From Microbispora sp. ZYX-F-249 (GTDB taxonomy: Bacteria > Actinomycetota > Actinomycetes > Streptosporangiales > Streptosporangiaceae): a stretch of DNA of 64,000 nucleotides. The stretch is from assembly GCF_039649665.1 (NCBI RefSeq), contig NZ_JBDJAW010000015.1, forward strand, positions 121,961-185,960, written 5' to 3'. The translations under genes were made by a program, and so were the position numbers. Positions within the stretch are counted from its first letter, which is position 1. The number at the start of each line of letters is the position of its first letter. The notes beneath the pieces were generated by a model. That model was given only the letters and a program-made list of their open reading frames with translations, did not search any database and was not told where the DNA came from. Below are positions 53,488 through 63,124 of this stretch, piece after piece.

Positions 53488-54837
53488 TCAGCCGCCCGCC
53501 GTCAGCCTGAGCTTCTCGTCGATCTTCTTGTCGACCTCGGCGAGCAGGGCGTCCAGATCGGACGCGCGCCCCGACTCCCACTTGATCTGCGCCTCCTGCA
53601 GAGTCTGCTGGTTGAAGACGGAGTTGACGTGGGCCGGCAGCGTCGTGCTGTCCGGGTTGGCGAAGACGTCGAGGAAGGTCTGGAAGCGTGGGTCCTTCTT
53701 GAGATCGGGCGACTGGAGCGCGGGCAGCGTGCTCGGCACGTTCCTGATCGCGTTCGACAGCGTCACCAGCGTGCCGGTGTCGGTGGTGAGGTATTTCACC
53801 AGCTCCCAGGCGGCCTCCGGGTGCTTGGCGCCGCGCGGGACGCCGATGACGGTGCCGGTGATGTAGCCCGCGCCGTACCGCTGGGGCTGGTCGTCGGCCA
53901 CCGGCAGCGGCGCGGTGCCGTAGTCGAGGTCCGGGGCGTCGGCGGCGAGCATGGCCGTGCGCCACTCGCCGTCGATCGCCATGGCGACCTTGCCCGTGGT
54001 GAACGGGTTCTCGGCCGACCACTCGTCGCCGAAGCTCTTGCGGAACTTCTCGAGTTCGTCGTAGCCGTACCAGTCGGTGAGGTCCTTCTGCCAGGTCATC
54101 AGCGTCTTCCACCGGGGGTCGGAGCCGATGGCCGAGGTGCCGTCGGGGTTGGTCCACTTCGCGCCGACCATCACGCCGGTGTGGATCGGGGCGTTCTCGT
54201 ACATCTGGCTTGTCGGGACGAACCCGGCGACCTTGATCTCGCCCTTGCCGTCCTTGACCGTCAGCTTCCTGGCGAGGCCGGCCAGCTCGCCCATCGTCTT
54301 CGGCGGCTCGTGGCCCTTCATGAGCGCCTTGTTGTAGTAGAGGCCGTACGCGTCGGCGAGCATGGGCATCACGCAGCGCCTGCCCCGATACTGCGTGTAT
54401 TCGGCGATCACCTTCGGGAACAGCGCCGCCGGGTCGATGCCGCTCGCCTTCAGGTACGGGTTGAGGTCCTGGAAGATCCCGGCCTTGCAGAACTCGGCGA
54501 CGCTGTCGGTGGTGAACGACAGGGCCACGTCGGGCGGGTTGCCGCCGCGCACGGACTGGAGGATCTGGCCGTCCTGGACCGCCTTGGTCGCCTTGACCGT
54601 GATCCACGGGAACTTCTTCTGGAAGCCGGCGAGGGTCTCGTCGAAGGCCTTGAGCTCGTTGTCGGCGCTGAAGCCGTGCCAGAACTCGATGGTGACCGGC
54701 TCGTGGCCCGCCCCGCTCCGCGCCACCTCGGGCGGCCCGCTCTCGGTGCCGGCCGTGCAGGCGGTGAGCGCGGCCAGCCCGGCCGCGGCGGAGACGAGGA
54801 GAAGGCGTTTCACGGGGGGTGTCACGGGGGGTGTCAT
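53488..54837 (-). CDS. csnE: Lipoprotein solute-binding protein, chito-oligosaccharide importer
   Basis: The 449-residue precursor is a family 1 extracellular solute-binding protein anchored by the lipobox LTAC (Cys27). Mature start is followed by VTIEFWHGFSADNELKAFDETLAGFQKKFP, the family signature, and the long ligand cleft. By operon context it should capture glucosamine oligomers released by the chitosanase. The N-terminus has a small PPVTPPV repeat and several possible ATG/GTG starts. Confidence 0.88.
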   Translation of the reverse strand: MTPPVTPPVKRLLLVSAAAGLAALTACTAGTESGPPEVARSGAGHEPVTIEFWHGFSADNELKAFDETLAGFQKKFPWITVKATKAVQDGQILQSVRGGNPPDVALSFTTDSVAEFCKAGIFQDLNPYLKASGIDPAALFPKVIAEYTQYRGRRCVMPMLADAYGLYYNKALMKGHEPPKTMGELAGLARKLTVKDGKGEIKVAGFVPTSQMYENAPIHTGVMVGAKWTNPDGTSAIGSDPRWKTLMTWQKDLTDWYGYDELEKFRKSFGDEWSAENPFTTGKVAMAIDGEWRTAMLAADAPDLDYGTAPLPVADDQPQRYGAGYITGTVIGVPRGAKHPEAAWELVKYLTTDTGTLVTLSNAIRNVPSTLPALQSPDLKKDPRFQTFLDVFANPDSTTLPAHVNSVFNQQTLQEAQIKWESGRASDLDALLAEVDKKIDEKLRLTAGG

Positions 54838-54849
54838 GGGGGTGCCTCC

Positions 54850-56058
54850 CTAGCGCGTAGAAGGGGATGTGTTCACCGCGCCGTTCACAGGGCCGAACAG
54901 CTCCTCGCGTACGGCGCCGAGCGCGAGGTCGAGGGCCCCGGCGAGGACGGGGTTGCCCTCCAGGGCGGACAGCAGCACGCGGGGCCGGGGGATTGTCAGC
55001 GCGTGCAGCTCGCGCTCGACCATCTCCCGCAGGACCTCGCCGCCCGCCAGCAGCACGCCGCCGGACAGCACGACGATCTCGGGGTCGACCACGGCGGTGA
55101 TCGCGGCCAGCCCCAGCGCGAGACGGCCCGCCAGGTCGTGCAGGGCCTCACGCGCCCTCTCGCCGGCGGCGACCGCGGTGCGCACGGCGCCCGCAGCGGT
55201 GGAGCCGCGCACGCCGTGCGCGCGCAGGAGGGCGAGCACGGCAGGGCCGCCCGACAGCGCCTGGAACCCGTGGTTGGCCCGCCTGCCGACGTCGCGCGCG
55301 GTGGGGGCGCCGACGACGGGCATGTAGCCGACCTCGCCCGCGCCGCCGGTCGCCCCGCGGTGGAGGCGGCCGCCGATGACGAGGGCCGCGCCGATGCCCT
55401 CGTCGGCCCACAGCAGCACGTAGTCCTGGTGGCCGCGGGCGCCGCCCCGGGACCGTTCGGCCTGCGCGACGAGGTTGACGTCGTTCTCCACGTCGATCGG
55501 CACGCCGATCCCGTCACGGAGGGTCCCGATCAGGTCGGGGATGTGCCAGCCGGGGATGTGGGCGGCGTAGCCGAGCCTGCCGGTCGAGGGGTCGACGGCG
55601 CCGCCGATGCCGACGACCACCCGGCTCAGCTCCGCCGGGCCGAGGCCGGCCGGGCCGCACGCCCCCGTGAGCGCGGCCCGGACCCGCTCGACCACGTCGC
55701 CGCCGGTGCGCCCGGGCGTGGCCAGTCGGTGCTCCGCGACGACCGCGCCGGTGACGTCCGCGACCGCGACGGCGATGCGCGCCGGGGTGACGTCCAGCGC
55801 CGCCACGTGGGCCGCGCGGGGGTTGATCCGGTAGAGCTCCGCCGTACGGCCCGGCAGGCCCTCGCGGATGCCGTCCAGGACGACCAGGCCGGCCTCCTGG
55901 AGCCGGGCGAGCAGCTGGGAGGCGGTCGGCTTGGACAGGCCGGTCAGCGCCCCCAGCTCGGGCCGGGTCAGCGGACCGCGTTCCAGCAGGACCATCAGCG
56001 CGGCGCGGTCGTTGATCGCGCGCAGCAGGCTCGGCGTCCCCGCGATGGGCCGGGTCAT
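54850..56058 (-). CDS. csnR: ROK-family transcriptional repressor (CsnR-like)
   Basis: The 402-residue protein has a winged helix (about residues 10-70; LTRPELGALTGLSKPTASQLLARLQEAGLV) and a ROK domain (DVTPARIAVAVAD; GIGGAVDPSTGRLGYAAHI). The zinc CxCGxxGCxE motif of ROK kinases is missing, so it is a regulator and not a kinase. It is first in its operon and overlaps a perfect palindrome at 56088-56106, most likely its own operator. Near the same site lies before the distant chitosanase gene. Inducer would be glucosamine oligomers, by analogy to Streptomyces. Confidence 0.87.
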   Translation of the reverse strand: MTRPIAGTPSLLRAINDRAALMVLLERGPLTRPELGALTGLSKPTASQLLARLQEAGLVVLDGIREGLPGRTAELYRINPRAAHVAALDVTPARIAVAVADVTGAVVAEHRLATPGRTGGDVVERVRAALTGACGPAGLGPAELSRVVVGIGGAVDPSTGRLGYAAHIPGWHIPDLIGTLRDGIGVPIDVENDVNLVAQAERSRGGARGHQDYVLLWADEGIGAALVIGGRLHRGATGGAGEVGYMPVVGAPTARDVGRRANHGFQALSGGPAVLALLRAHGVRGSTAAGAVRTAVAAGERAREALHDLAGRLALGLAAITAVVDPEIVVLSGGVLLAGGEVLREMVERELHALTIPRPRVLLSALEGNPVLAGALDLALGAVREELFGPVNGAVNTSPSTR

Positions 56059-56087
56059 GCGTTCTCCTCCAGCTCCTCCAGGAATGC

Positions 56088-56106
56088 GTTAGGAAAGTTT
56101 CCTAAC
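56088..56106. promoter_or_regulatory. ROK/CsnR operator of the chito-oligosaccharide operon
   Basis: GTTAGGAAAGTTTCCTAAC is a perfect palindrome around one central G. It sits 30-48 bases before the repressor start, so it should overlap the promoter, and is nearly the same as the site at 23611-23629. It lies in the gap shared with divergent helD, whose start is 127 bases away. Confidence 0.85.
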
Positions 56107-56216
56107 TATGGACGCGACCGTACGAACGGGCCCGGACGCCGTCAAGGGCGCGCCCGACGCCGAGATCCACCTGTGACCCCCTCCTGCCCGATGCGGGCGA
56201 AGAGCGGGACGGCACG

Positions 56217-56222
56217 TAGAAT
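56217..56222 (+). promoter_or_regulatory. -10 element (TAGAAT) for helD
   Basis: TAGAAT ends ten bases before ATG 56233, giving a transcript with almost no leader. Confidence 0.4.
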
Positions 56223-56232
56223 CTGGCGGCCT

Positions 56233-58482
56233 ATGCCACAGTCTTCGACGGGCGAGCTGGCCCGGGAGCAGAAGTACGTCGCCGCGCTGTACGAGCGCCT
56301 CGACGTGCTGCGGGAGCGCACGCGCGGGCAGCTCGACGCCGTGCTGGCCCAGGGGGCCTTCGGCACCCACCAGAACCGCTCGGAGCGCGACAGCTTCGCC
56401 GTCATGTACACCCAGCGGCTGGCCCGCCTGTGGGCGGTGGAGAACGGCCTGTGCTTCGGCAGGCTCGACCACTCGGAGGGGGAGCGGCTGTACATCGGCC
56501 GTATCGGCCTGTCGGACGACGACCAGCACCGGCTGCTGATCGACTGGCGGGCGCCGGTGGCGCAGCCGTTCTACCGGGCCACCCCGGCCGCCCCGATGGG
56601 CGTCACCCGGCGGCGGCACCTGCACACGCGGGGCCGCAGGGTCACCGCGATCGACGACGACCTGCTCGACCTCGACGGCCTCACCGACGCCGACCGGGCC
56701 TCGCTCAACGGCGAGGCCGCCCTGCTGGCCGCGCTCGGCGAGAAGCGCACCGGCCGCATGCGCGACATCGTGGCGACCATCCAGGCCGAGCAGGACAAGA
56801 TCATCAGAAGCGACCTGAACGGCGTGCTCGTCGTCCAGGGCGGGCCGGGCACCGGCAAGACCGTGGTGGCCCTGCACCGCGCGGCCTACCTCCTGTACAC
56901 CTACCGGGAGCGGCTGGAACGCCGGGGCGTGCTGATCCTCGGGCCCAACCCGACCTTCATGCGCTACATCGAGCAGGTGCTGCCGTCCCTCGGCGAGACC
57001 GACGTGCTGCTGTCCACCGTGGGCGAGATGTACCCCGGTCTGACCGCGACCCGGGAGGACCCGCCCGAGGCCGCCGCGGTCAAGGGCCGGATCGGGATGG
57101 CCGACGTGATCGCGCGGGCCGTACGGGAGCGCCAGCGCATGCCGCGCACGCCCGTGGAGATCCGGCTCGACAAGTTCACGCTGAAGCTCGACCGGCAGAC
57201 GCTGGAGGCGGCCAGGTCGAAGGCCCGCCGCTCGCGCCGGCCGCACAACCAGGCCAGGGCCGTGTTCGTACGGCACCTGCTGACCGCGCTCACCCGGCAG
57301 GCGGCCAGGCACCTGGGCCGCGGCGCGCTCGACGACGCCGACTTCGCCGACCTGCGCGAGGACCTGCGCACCGAGGAGCCGGTGCGGGTGGCGCTCAACC
57401 GGCTGTGGCCGTACCTCACCCCGCAGCAGCTGCTGATCGGGCTGTTCACCGACCGCGCGCGGATGTCGGCGGCCGGGCTGGGCGCGCGGGAGTGCGACCT
57501 GCTGCTGCGCGAGCCGCCCAAGGCGGGAGAGAAGCCGGGGGAGAACTGGTGGAGCGTGGCCGACGTGCCGCTGCTCGACGAGGCCGCCGAGCTGCTGGGC
57601 GACATCGACGAGGGCGTGCTGCGGGCCGCCCGCCGGGCCGAGCAGGAGCGCGAGGAGCGCATCGCCTACGCCCGCGAGGTGCTGGAGCTGACCGGCCTGG
57701 CCGACATCATGGACGCCGAGCGCTTCGCCGAACGGCAGCAGGCCGAGGAGACATATCTCACCACGGCCGAGCGGGCCGCCAGGGACCGCACGTGGGCCTT
57801 CGGCCACGTGATCGTGGACGAGGCCCAGGAGCTGTCGGAGATGGCCTGGCGGATGGTCATGCGCCGCGTCCCGAGCCGGTCCATGACGATCGTCGGCGAC
57901 ATCGCCCAGACCGGATCGGCGGCGGGCGCGGCGAGCTGGGCGCGGGTCCTCGACCCCTACGTCGCGGGCCGCTGGCGCGAGGAGCGGCTCAGCGTCAACT
58001 ACCGCACCCCCGCCGAGCTGATGGAGGTCGCCGCCCGCGTGCTCGAGCTGGTCGGCCCCGACCTCAAGGCGCCGGAGTCGGTGCGGGAGACCGGTGAACG
58101 GCCGTGGGCCCTGCGGGTCGCGTCCCTGGTGGAGACGGGTCCCGCGGTCGCAGCCGAGGTCGTCGAGGGGGGCCGCCTCGTGGTGATCGCCCCCGCGGGA
58201 ATGATCGGGGAGATCGGGCAAATCGTCCGGGCCGCCGTGCCGGAGGCCGCCACCGGGTCCGGCCCGGCCGCGCTGGACGCGCCCGTGGCGGTGCTGTCGG
58301 TGACCGAGGCCAAGGGGCTGGAGTTCGACTCGGTGATCGTGGTCGAACCCGGCCGGATCCTGCGTGAGTCGCCGCGCGGCCCGAGCGACCTCTACGTGGC
58401 CCTCACCCGGGCCACGAGCCGCCTCGGGGTCGTCCACACCGGCGATCTGCCGGAGGCTCTGACCGGTCTGGAACGGCGCTGA
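56233..58482 (+). CDS. helD: HelD-type DNA helicase / RNA polymerase recycling factor
   Basis: The 749-residue protein has UvrD-like helicase motifs: Walker A VVQGGPGTGKTVVALHRAAYLLYT, DEAQELSEMAW, MTIVGDIAQT and VTEAKGLEFDSVIVVEP. It begins with the N-terminal coiled segment (EQKYVAALYERLDVLRERT) that inserts in the RNA polymerase secondary channel in HelD proteins. The insert region about 270-420 is HelD-specific. HelD frees stalled RNA polymerase from DNA and can protect it from rifamycins. No rifamycin gene or element is evident here. Confidence 0.92.
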   Translation: MPQSSTGELAREQKYVAALYERLDVLRERTRGQLDAVLAQGAFGTHQNRSERDSFAVMYTQRLARLWAVENGLCFGRLDHSEGERLYIGRIGLSDDDQHRLLIDWRAPVAQPFYRATPAAPMGVTRRRHLHTRGRRVTAIDDDLLDLDGLTDADRASLNGEAALLAALGEKRTGRMRDIVATIQAEQDKIIRSDLNGVLVVQGGPGTGKTVVALHRAAYLLYTYRERLERRGVLILGPNPTFMRYIEQVLPSLGETDVLLSTVGEMYPGLTATREDPPEAAAVKGRIGMADVIARAVRERQRMPRTPVEIRLDKFTLKLDRQTLEAARSKARRSRRPHNQARAVFVRHLLTALTRQAARHLGRGALDDADFADLREDLRTEEPVRVALNRLWPYLTPQQLLIGLFTDRARMSAAGLGARECDLLLREPPKAGEKPGENWWSVADVPLLDEAAELLGDIDEGVLRAARRAEQEREERIAYAREVLELTGLADIMDAERFAERQQAEETYLTTAERAARDRTWAFGHVIVDEAQELSEMAWRMVMRRVPSRSMTIVGDIAQTGSAAGAASWARVLDPYVAGRWREERLSVNYRTPAELMEVAARVLELVGPDLKAPESVRETGERPWALRVASLVETGPAVAAEVVEGGRLVVIAPAGMIGEIGQIVRAAVPEAATGSGPAALDAPVAVLSVTEAKGLEFDSVIVVEPGRILRESPRGPSDLYVALTRATSRLGVVHTGDLPEALTGLERR

Positions 58483-58501
58483 ACCGGCACCGCTCCCACC
58501 T

Positions 58502-58522
58502 GCGGAAACGTGGTGTTTCCGC
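58502..58522 (+). terminator. Short hairpin after helD
   Basis: GCGGAAAC (58502-58509) pairs with GTTTCCGC (58515-58522) across a 5-nt loop, 20 bases after the helD stop. Confidence 0.5.
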
Positions 58523-58536
58523 TGATCGGGACGCGG

Positions 58537-58564
58537 TTGACATCTGCGCTGAGGTCGGTAGTTT
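58537..58564 (+). promoter_or_regulatory. Strong candidate promoter upstream of lnt
   Basis: TTGACA (58537-58542, exact consensus) and TAGTTT (58559-58564) are spaced 16 bases. It would start RNA near 58571, more than 350 bases before the lnt GTG. Confidence 0.6.
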
Positions 58565-58928
58565 GCTGCGCAGTCCAGCACGGGACTGACCGGTTGGCCG
58601 TTCTATGGCGCCGCTGGCCTCTGCGTCGATGACGGAGCGTGATCCCGTCAGCACACCAGGCGCAGGGCGGCGTTCCGCCGAGGCGGGGCACCCCAGCCGG
58701 CCGGGGGGTTGGACCCAGGAGGGGCCCGGGCACCCAGTAGACAACGGAGCTCCGCGCCCGCCGCCGACGGGACGGAACCGGTCCGAAGGGCCGCCCGGGC
58801 CCCCTTCATTTCCTCGTAGAGTTGCCGAGGGCCGGTTTGGCGGCTCACGCCGCCGTCTGCGACCCTGACCTGGGATGATTTTCCGCACCAGGACGCGGGC
58901 CCATCGACACGCGAGGAGAAACTGTCCC
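58565..58928 (+). other. Long transcribed leader or small RNA region before lnt
   Basis: About 360 bases without a convincing gene lie between the strong promoter and lnt. Stem-forming parts are visible, for example AGTCC with GGACT near 58577-58592 and GGCGG with CCGCC near 58671-58684. An 87-codon frame at 58605-58868 is low-complexity Pro/Gly/Arg and has no ribosome site. I do not recognise a known riboswitch. It could be a regulatory leader, a small RNA, or simply spacer. Confidence 0.35.
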
Positions 58929-60484
58929 GTGGCACTGAAGACGGCACAGGACGCGGAGCCGGCCGCCGCCGCGGCGCCCGGGCCGCGAGTGCCGGGCGCG
59001 CTCATCCGCCTCGCGGCGTCCGTCGCGGGCGGCCTGGTGCTCTACCTCGCCTTCCCGCCCCTCGGCTGGTGGTTCTGCGCGCCCCTGGGCATGGCGCTGC
59101 TCGCCCTGGCCATCCGCGGCACCGGGCCGCGCCGGGCCGCGTGGATCGGGTACGCCGGGGGTTTGGCGTTCCTCCTGCCGACGCTGGCCTGGGTCCGCCC
59201 CATCGGGGACGACGCCTGGCTGGCCCTCACGGGCATCGAGAGCCTCTTCTGGGCGGCGCTGGCCTGTCTCGCCGCGCTCGTCATGCGGCTGCGCCTGTGG
59301 CCGCTCTGGGTGGCCTGCCTGTGGGTGGCACAGGAGTGGGCCCGGGGACTGTTCCCCGTCGGGGGCTTTCCCTGGGCGCGGCTGGCCTTCAGCCAGGGCG
59401 AGTCGCCGTACACCGGCTTCGCCGCGCTGGGCGGCGCCCCACTTGTAAGTTTCACGGTCGCCCTCACGGGGATGCTGCTCGCCGCGCTGGTCACACGGCG
59501 TCCGCCGAGGTGGCGCGCCGACCGGGTGGTTGCCGGAACGCTCCTCGCCGCGATAGCCGTACCGGTGCTGGGGCTGGTCGTGCCCCGGCCCGGCGACGAG
59601 GGCAGGACAGTGCGGATCGGTGTCATCCAGGGCAACGTCCCTGGGCGGGGAATGTACTTCCTCGGCGACGAGCCCGCCGTCGTGCTGCGCAACCACGCCG
59701 ACGAGACGCACCGGATGGCCGAGGCCGTACGCGCGGGCAAGCTCCCGCGGCCCGACATCGTGGTGTGGCCGGAGAACTCGACCGACATCGATCCCTACAG
59801 CAGCGCGTTCGCCCGGCAGGTGATCGAATCCGCCGTGAAGGACATCGGCGTGCCGGTCCTCGTCGGCGCGGTGGTCAAGATCGGCACCGACAAGCGGGCC
59901 ACCCGCGGCGTGGTGTGGGACCCGGTCACCGGCCCGGGTGCGTACTACGACAAGCGGCGGCTCGTGCCCTTCGGCGAGTACACCCCCATGAAGGACCTGT
60001 TCCTCGCGCTGTCGTCGCGGGCCAATCTCGTCGGCCGCCAGTCCGTCGCCGGAGACAGGCCGGGGGCGCTGCGGATGGGCCCGGTGACCGTCGGCACGGT
60101 CGAGTGCTACGAGGTGGCGTTCGACAGCACGGTGCGCGAGACCGTGCTGGCCGGCGGCACCCCGCTGGTCGTGCAGACCAACAACGCCAGCTACGCGCTC
60201 ACCAACCTGCCGCCGCAGCAGCTCGCGATGTCGCAGCTGCGCGCGGTGGAGTTCAACCGCGCGGTGGTCACCGCGGCGACCACCGGCATCTCCGCGTACG
60301 TCGCCCCGGACGGCCGGGTCGGCTGGCGTACGGGCGAGCTGGTGGCGGGGATGAACGTCCTGGACGTCCCCGTCAGGACGAAGAACACGGTGGCGGCGGA
60401 GGTAGGTGCGCTGCCTGAGTGGATTTTGATACTCATGGGAGCCGGAGCGACGGTGGCGGCCATCTCTGGGCGGAGGAAAAGCTG

Positions 60485-60485
<1 letters not shown>
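58929..60485 (+). CDS. lnt: Apolipoprotein N-acyltransferase
   Basis: The 518-residue enzyme adds the third acyl chain to lipoproteins at the outer face of the membrane. Six to eight membrane helices (residues about 20-220) precede a nitrilase-like domain. The catalytic triad is seen as Glu in [11 protein letters not shown], Lys in [15 protein letters not shown] and Cys in [12 protein letters not shown]. The usual NDAWFG region reads [24 protein letters not shown], somewhat divergent. GTG 58929 follows AGGAGA. The stop overlaps the start of the mannosyltransferase gene, and in mycobacteria the two are joined in one protein. Confidence 0.92.
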
Positions 60486-61228
<743 letters not shown>

Positions 61229-61305
61229 GCGCGATCCGCAGGAACCCCAGCGGCCGCGGGGACGTTGACGCAGACGTACGAGTGCCGGGGTGAGTGGGGC
61301 AAGAC

Positions 61306-61806
61306 ATGGTGCGGATCGGGCTGTTCCTCGGGTTCCTCCTGGTTCCCGTCCTGGAGATCTGGTTTCTGATCCGGGTGGGGTCCGTGATCGGCGGGTGGGA
61401 GACAGTCGCCCTGCTCATCGCCGACAGCATCCTCGGCGCCTGGCTGGTGCGCCGTGAGGGACGGCGGGCCTGGGCGGCGCTGCGCACGGCCATCGAGTCG
61501 GGCCGCATGCCGGACAGGGAACTCGCCGACGGCGCGTTGATCGTCGCCGGCGGCGCCCTCCTGATGACCCCAGGCTTCCTGAGCGACGTGTTCGGGTTCT
61601 TCATGATCCTGCCGTTCACCCGGCCGATCGCCCGCCGCTGGCTGTCGTGGTTCCTCGGCCGCCGGGTGCGCTCACTCGCCGCCCGCTCGCCGTACGCGCC
61701 GCTCTTCGACGGGACCGCGGGATTCGGCGGGGCGGAGCGCTCTGGTGGGCCCGCCGGGGCCGGCCGTGGCCGCGTGGTGCACGGCGAGATCGTCGACGAT
61801 GACTGA
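61306..61806 (+). CDS. fxsA: FxsA-family cytoplasmic membrane protein
   Basis: The 166-residue protein belongs to the FxsA membrane family named for suppression of F exclusion of phage T7. The N-terminal helices (RIGLFLGFLLVPVLEIWFLIRVGSVIGGWETVALLIADSILGAWLVRREG) and GGALLMTPGFLSDVFGFFMILPFTR match it. The tail is Gly/Arg-rich and ends in acidic residues. It shares only its name with the FxSxx precursor peptide at 48.8 kb. ATG 61306 is preferred to the GTG at 61294. Confidence 0.85.
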   Translation: MVRIGLFLGFLLVPVLEIWFLIRVGSVIGGWETVALLIADSILGAWLVRREGRRAWAALRTAIESGRMPDRELADGALIVAGGALLMTPGFLSDVFGFFMILPFTRPIARRWLSWFLGRRVRSLAARSPYAPLFDGTAGFGGAERSGGPAGAGRGRVVHGEIVDDD

Positions 61807-61808
61807 GC

Positions 61809-61849
61809 GCGGCCGGGACTGAAAGCGGCGGGGACTGAAAGCGGCCGGG
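61809..61849 (+). repeat. 16-bp tandem repeat (2.5 copies) after FxsA-family gene
   Basis: GCGGCCGGGACTGAAA (61809-61824) is followed by GCGGCGGGGACTGAAA (61825-61840) and a partial third copy (GCGGCCGGG), in the short gap between convergent genes. Confidence 0.75.
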
Positions 61850-61853
61850 CACG

Positions 61854-61890
61854 CCGTTGCCCCGGCGGCGGAGGCACACCGGGGCAACGG
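61854..61890. terminator. Bidirectional terminator between FxsA-family and PRC-barrel genes
   Basis: Perfect 12-bp stem CCGTTGCCCCGG (61854-61865) and CCGGGGCAACGG (61879-61890) with a 13-nt loop. Confidence 0.75.
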
Positions 61891-61914
61891 GGCTGGTGAC
61901 GGACGAAGCGCGGC

Positions 61915-62700
61915 CTACAGGCGCGGCTCGTCCTCGCCGGGCACGTCCCGGCGGCGGATGTCCCGCTCCCGGGCGTCCGGGTCGGTGACGAACCGGTCGC
62001 CGGACCGCGTCACCGGGTCGCCGGTGCCGAACCGCTCCTGCGATCGGGCCGCCGGGTCCTCGGTGCCGTACCGCTCGCTCGACGTGATCGAAGGATCGCC
62101 GGCGCCGAACAGTTCCCCGGACCGGGTCTCGGGGTCGCGCGGCGCCAGAGGCTCACCCGGGTGCGTGCCGGGAATCTCGGCGTCCAGGCGGTCCCTGGAG
62201 CCGAGCGCGGGATCGTCGGTGCCGTACCGCTCCCCGCGGCGGGTCACGGCGTAGGCGGACTCCGGAGACGACTCCGTGCGGTCCTCGACGCCGATCCCCA
62301 GGCGTTCGCGCTCGCGCCGCCCGCCGCTGTCGGCCCAGCCGGTGAAGCTGTCGGACCGGTTCGCGCGTTCCCAGGCGGCGTCCCAGCTCATGTCGTAGTG
62401 ACGGTAGAGCTCACGCTCCTGCTCCGCGGACAGGTGCCCGTCGGCGTCCAGTTCCACGTCGGGAGCGTTCTTGACGTGATCCTTGGCGTACGGGACCTCG
62501 ACATGACCGGCCGTCAGGTTCGCGTCGTGCAGCGGGATGAAGGTCTCCTTGGTGTGGAGAAGTCCCGTCTTGACGCAGACCCACTTCGGCCGTCCCGTCG
62601 CGTCGTCCAGGAAGACCTGCGCGACCTCGCCGATCTTGTCGCCGTTGAGGTCGTGGACCGGGTTGTCGAGCACCATGGGGATCTGCTCGTGAGTGATCAC
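61915..62700 (-). CDS. PRC-barrel domain protein with repetitive C-terminal tail
   Basis: The 261-residue protein has a PRC-barrel domain at residues about 5-80 (LDNPVHDLNGDKIGEVAQVFLDDATGRPKWVCVKTGLL). A second short domain follows (SAEQERELYRHYDMSWD). The last about 100 residues are imperfect repeats of about 13 residues such as QERFGTGDPVTRS and SERYGTEDPAARS, charged and likely disordered. PRC-barrel proteins of this type are common stress-linked proteins in actinobacteria. GTG 62700 follows AAGGAGA; translation upstream lacks family similarity. Confidence 0.82.
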   Translation of the reverse strand: MITHEQIPMVLDNPVHDLNGDKIGEVAQVFLDDATGRPKWVCVKTGLLHTKETFIPLHDANLTAGHVEVPYAKDHVKNAPDVELDADGHLSAEQERELYRHYDMSWDAAWERANRSDSFTGWADSGGRRERERLGIGVEDRTESSPESAYAVTRRGERYGTDDPALGSRDRLDAEIPGTHPGEPLAPRDPETRSGELFGAGDPSITSSERYGTEDPAARSQERFGTGDPVTRSGDRFVTDPDARERDIRRRDVPGEDEPRL

Positions 62701-63124
62701 GTGCTTCTCCTTGTCTCTCGCTTGGTCGGTCCCTCTCTGGGCTACCGCCGATGGGAGAACGAAAACCACCTTTTTGGAAAATCACCGCTGCCGCGGTGTG
62801 TGCCGCGGCGCCGCGGCCTCGACATCGTCGCAGGTGGGCCACGTGATCGCGGCGTCAGCCGCCGTCGCGAAAATCGTCGTCACCATGGCGGGCCGGGCCG
62901 GGCGTCCCGGTGGGGCGCCCACCTGCCGGCGGAAGCGCCCGGCCTCGGCCAGCCGGGCAGGCGGGGCAGGCGGGACCGTGGAGCGAGCCGAAGGCTTTTA
63001 GTCGAGATTGGCCGGAATTATTCGGTTGCCTGTGACTCCATCTAATTCGGCTCCGCGCTTGAATCGGGCAAGAGCCGGGTGAAAGAATTCATACAAGTAT
63101 TCGAATGAGTCGGACGGAGGTCTT
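62701..63124. other. Intergenic region (about 420 bp) before the DUF222 gene
   Basis: No coding frame looks real here. A weak forward promoter may lie at TTGAAT (63059-63064) and AAGAAT (63083-63088, 18-bp spacer). GC content drops between about 63000 and 63110. Nothing else, such as inverted repeats of an insertion element, was seen. Confidence 0.4.

Noticed and set aside
58605..58868. Possible 87-aa protein before lnt
   Set aside because: Low-complexity Pro/Gly/Arg sequence, no ribosome site, no recognisable motif.
61306..61806. Link between the FxsA membrane protein and the FxSxx peptide system
   Set aside because: The names coincide; the families are unrelated and the genes lie 12 kb apart.
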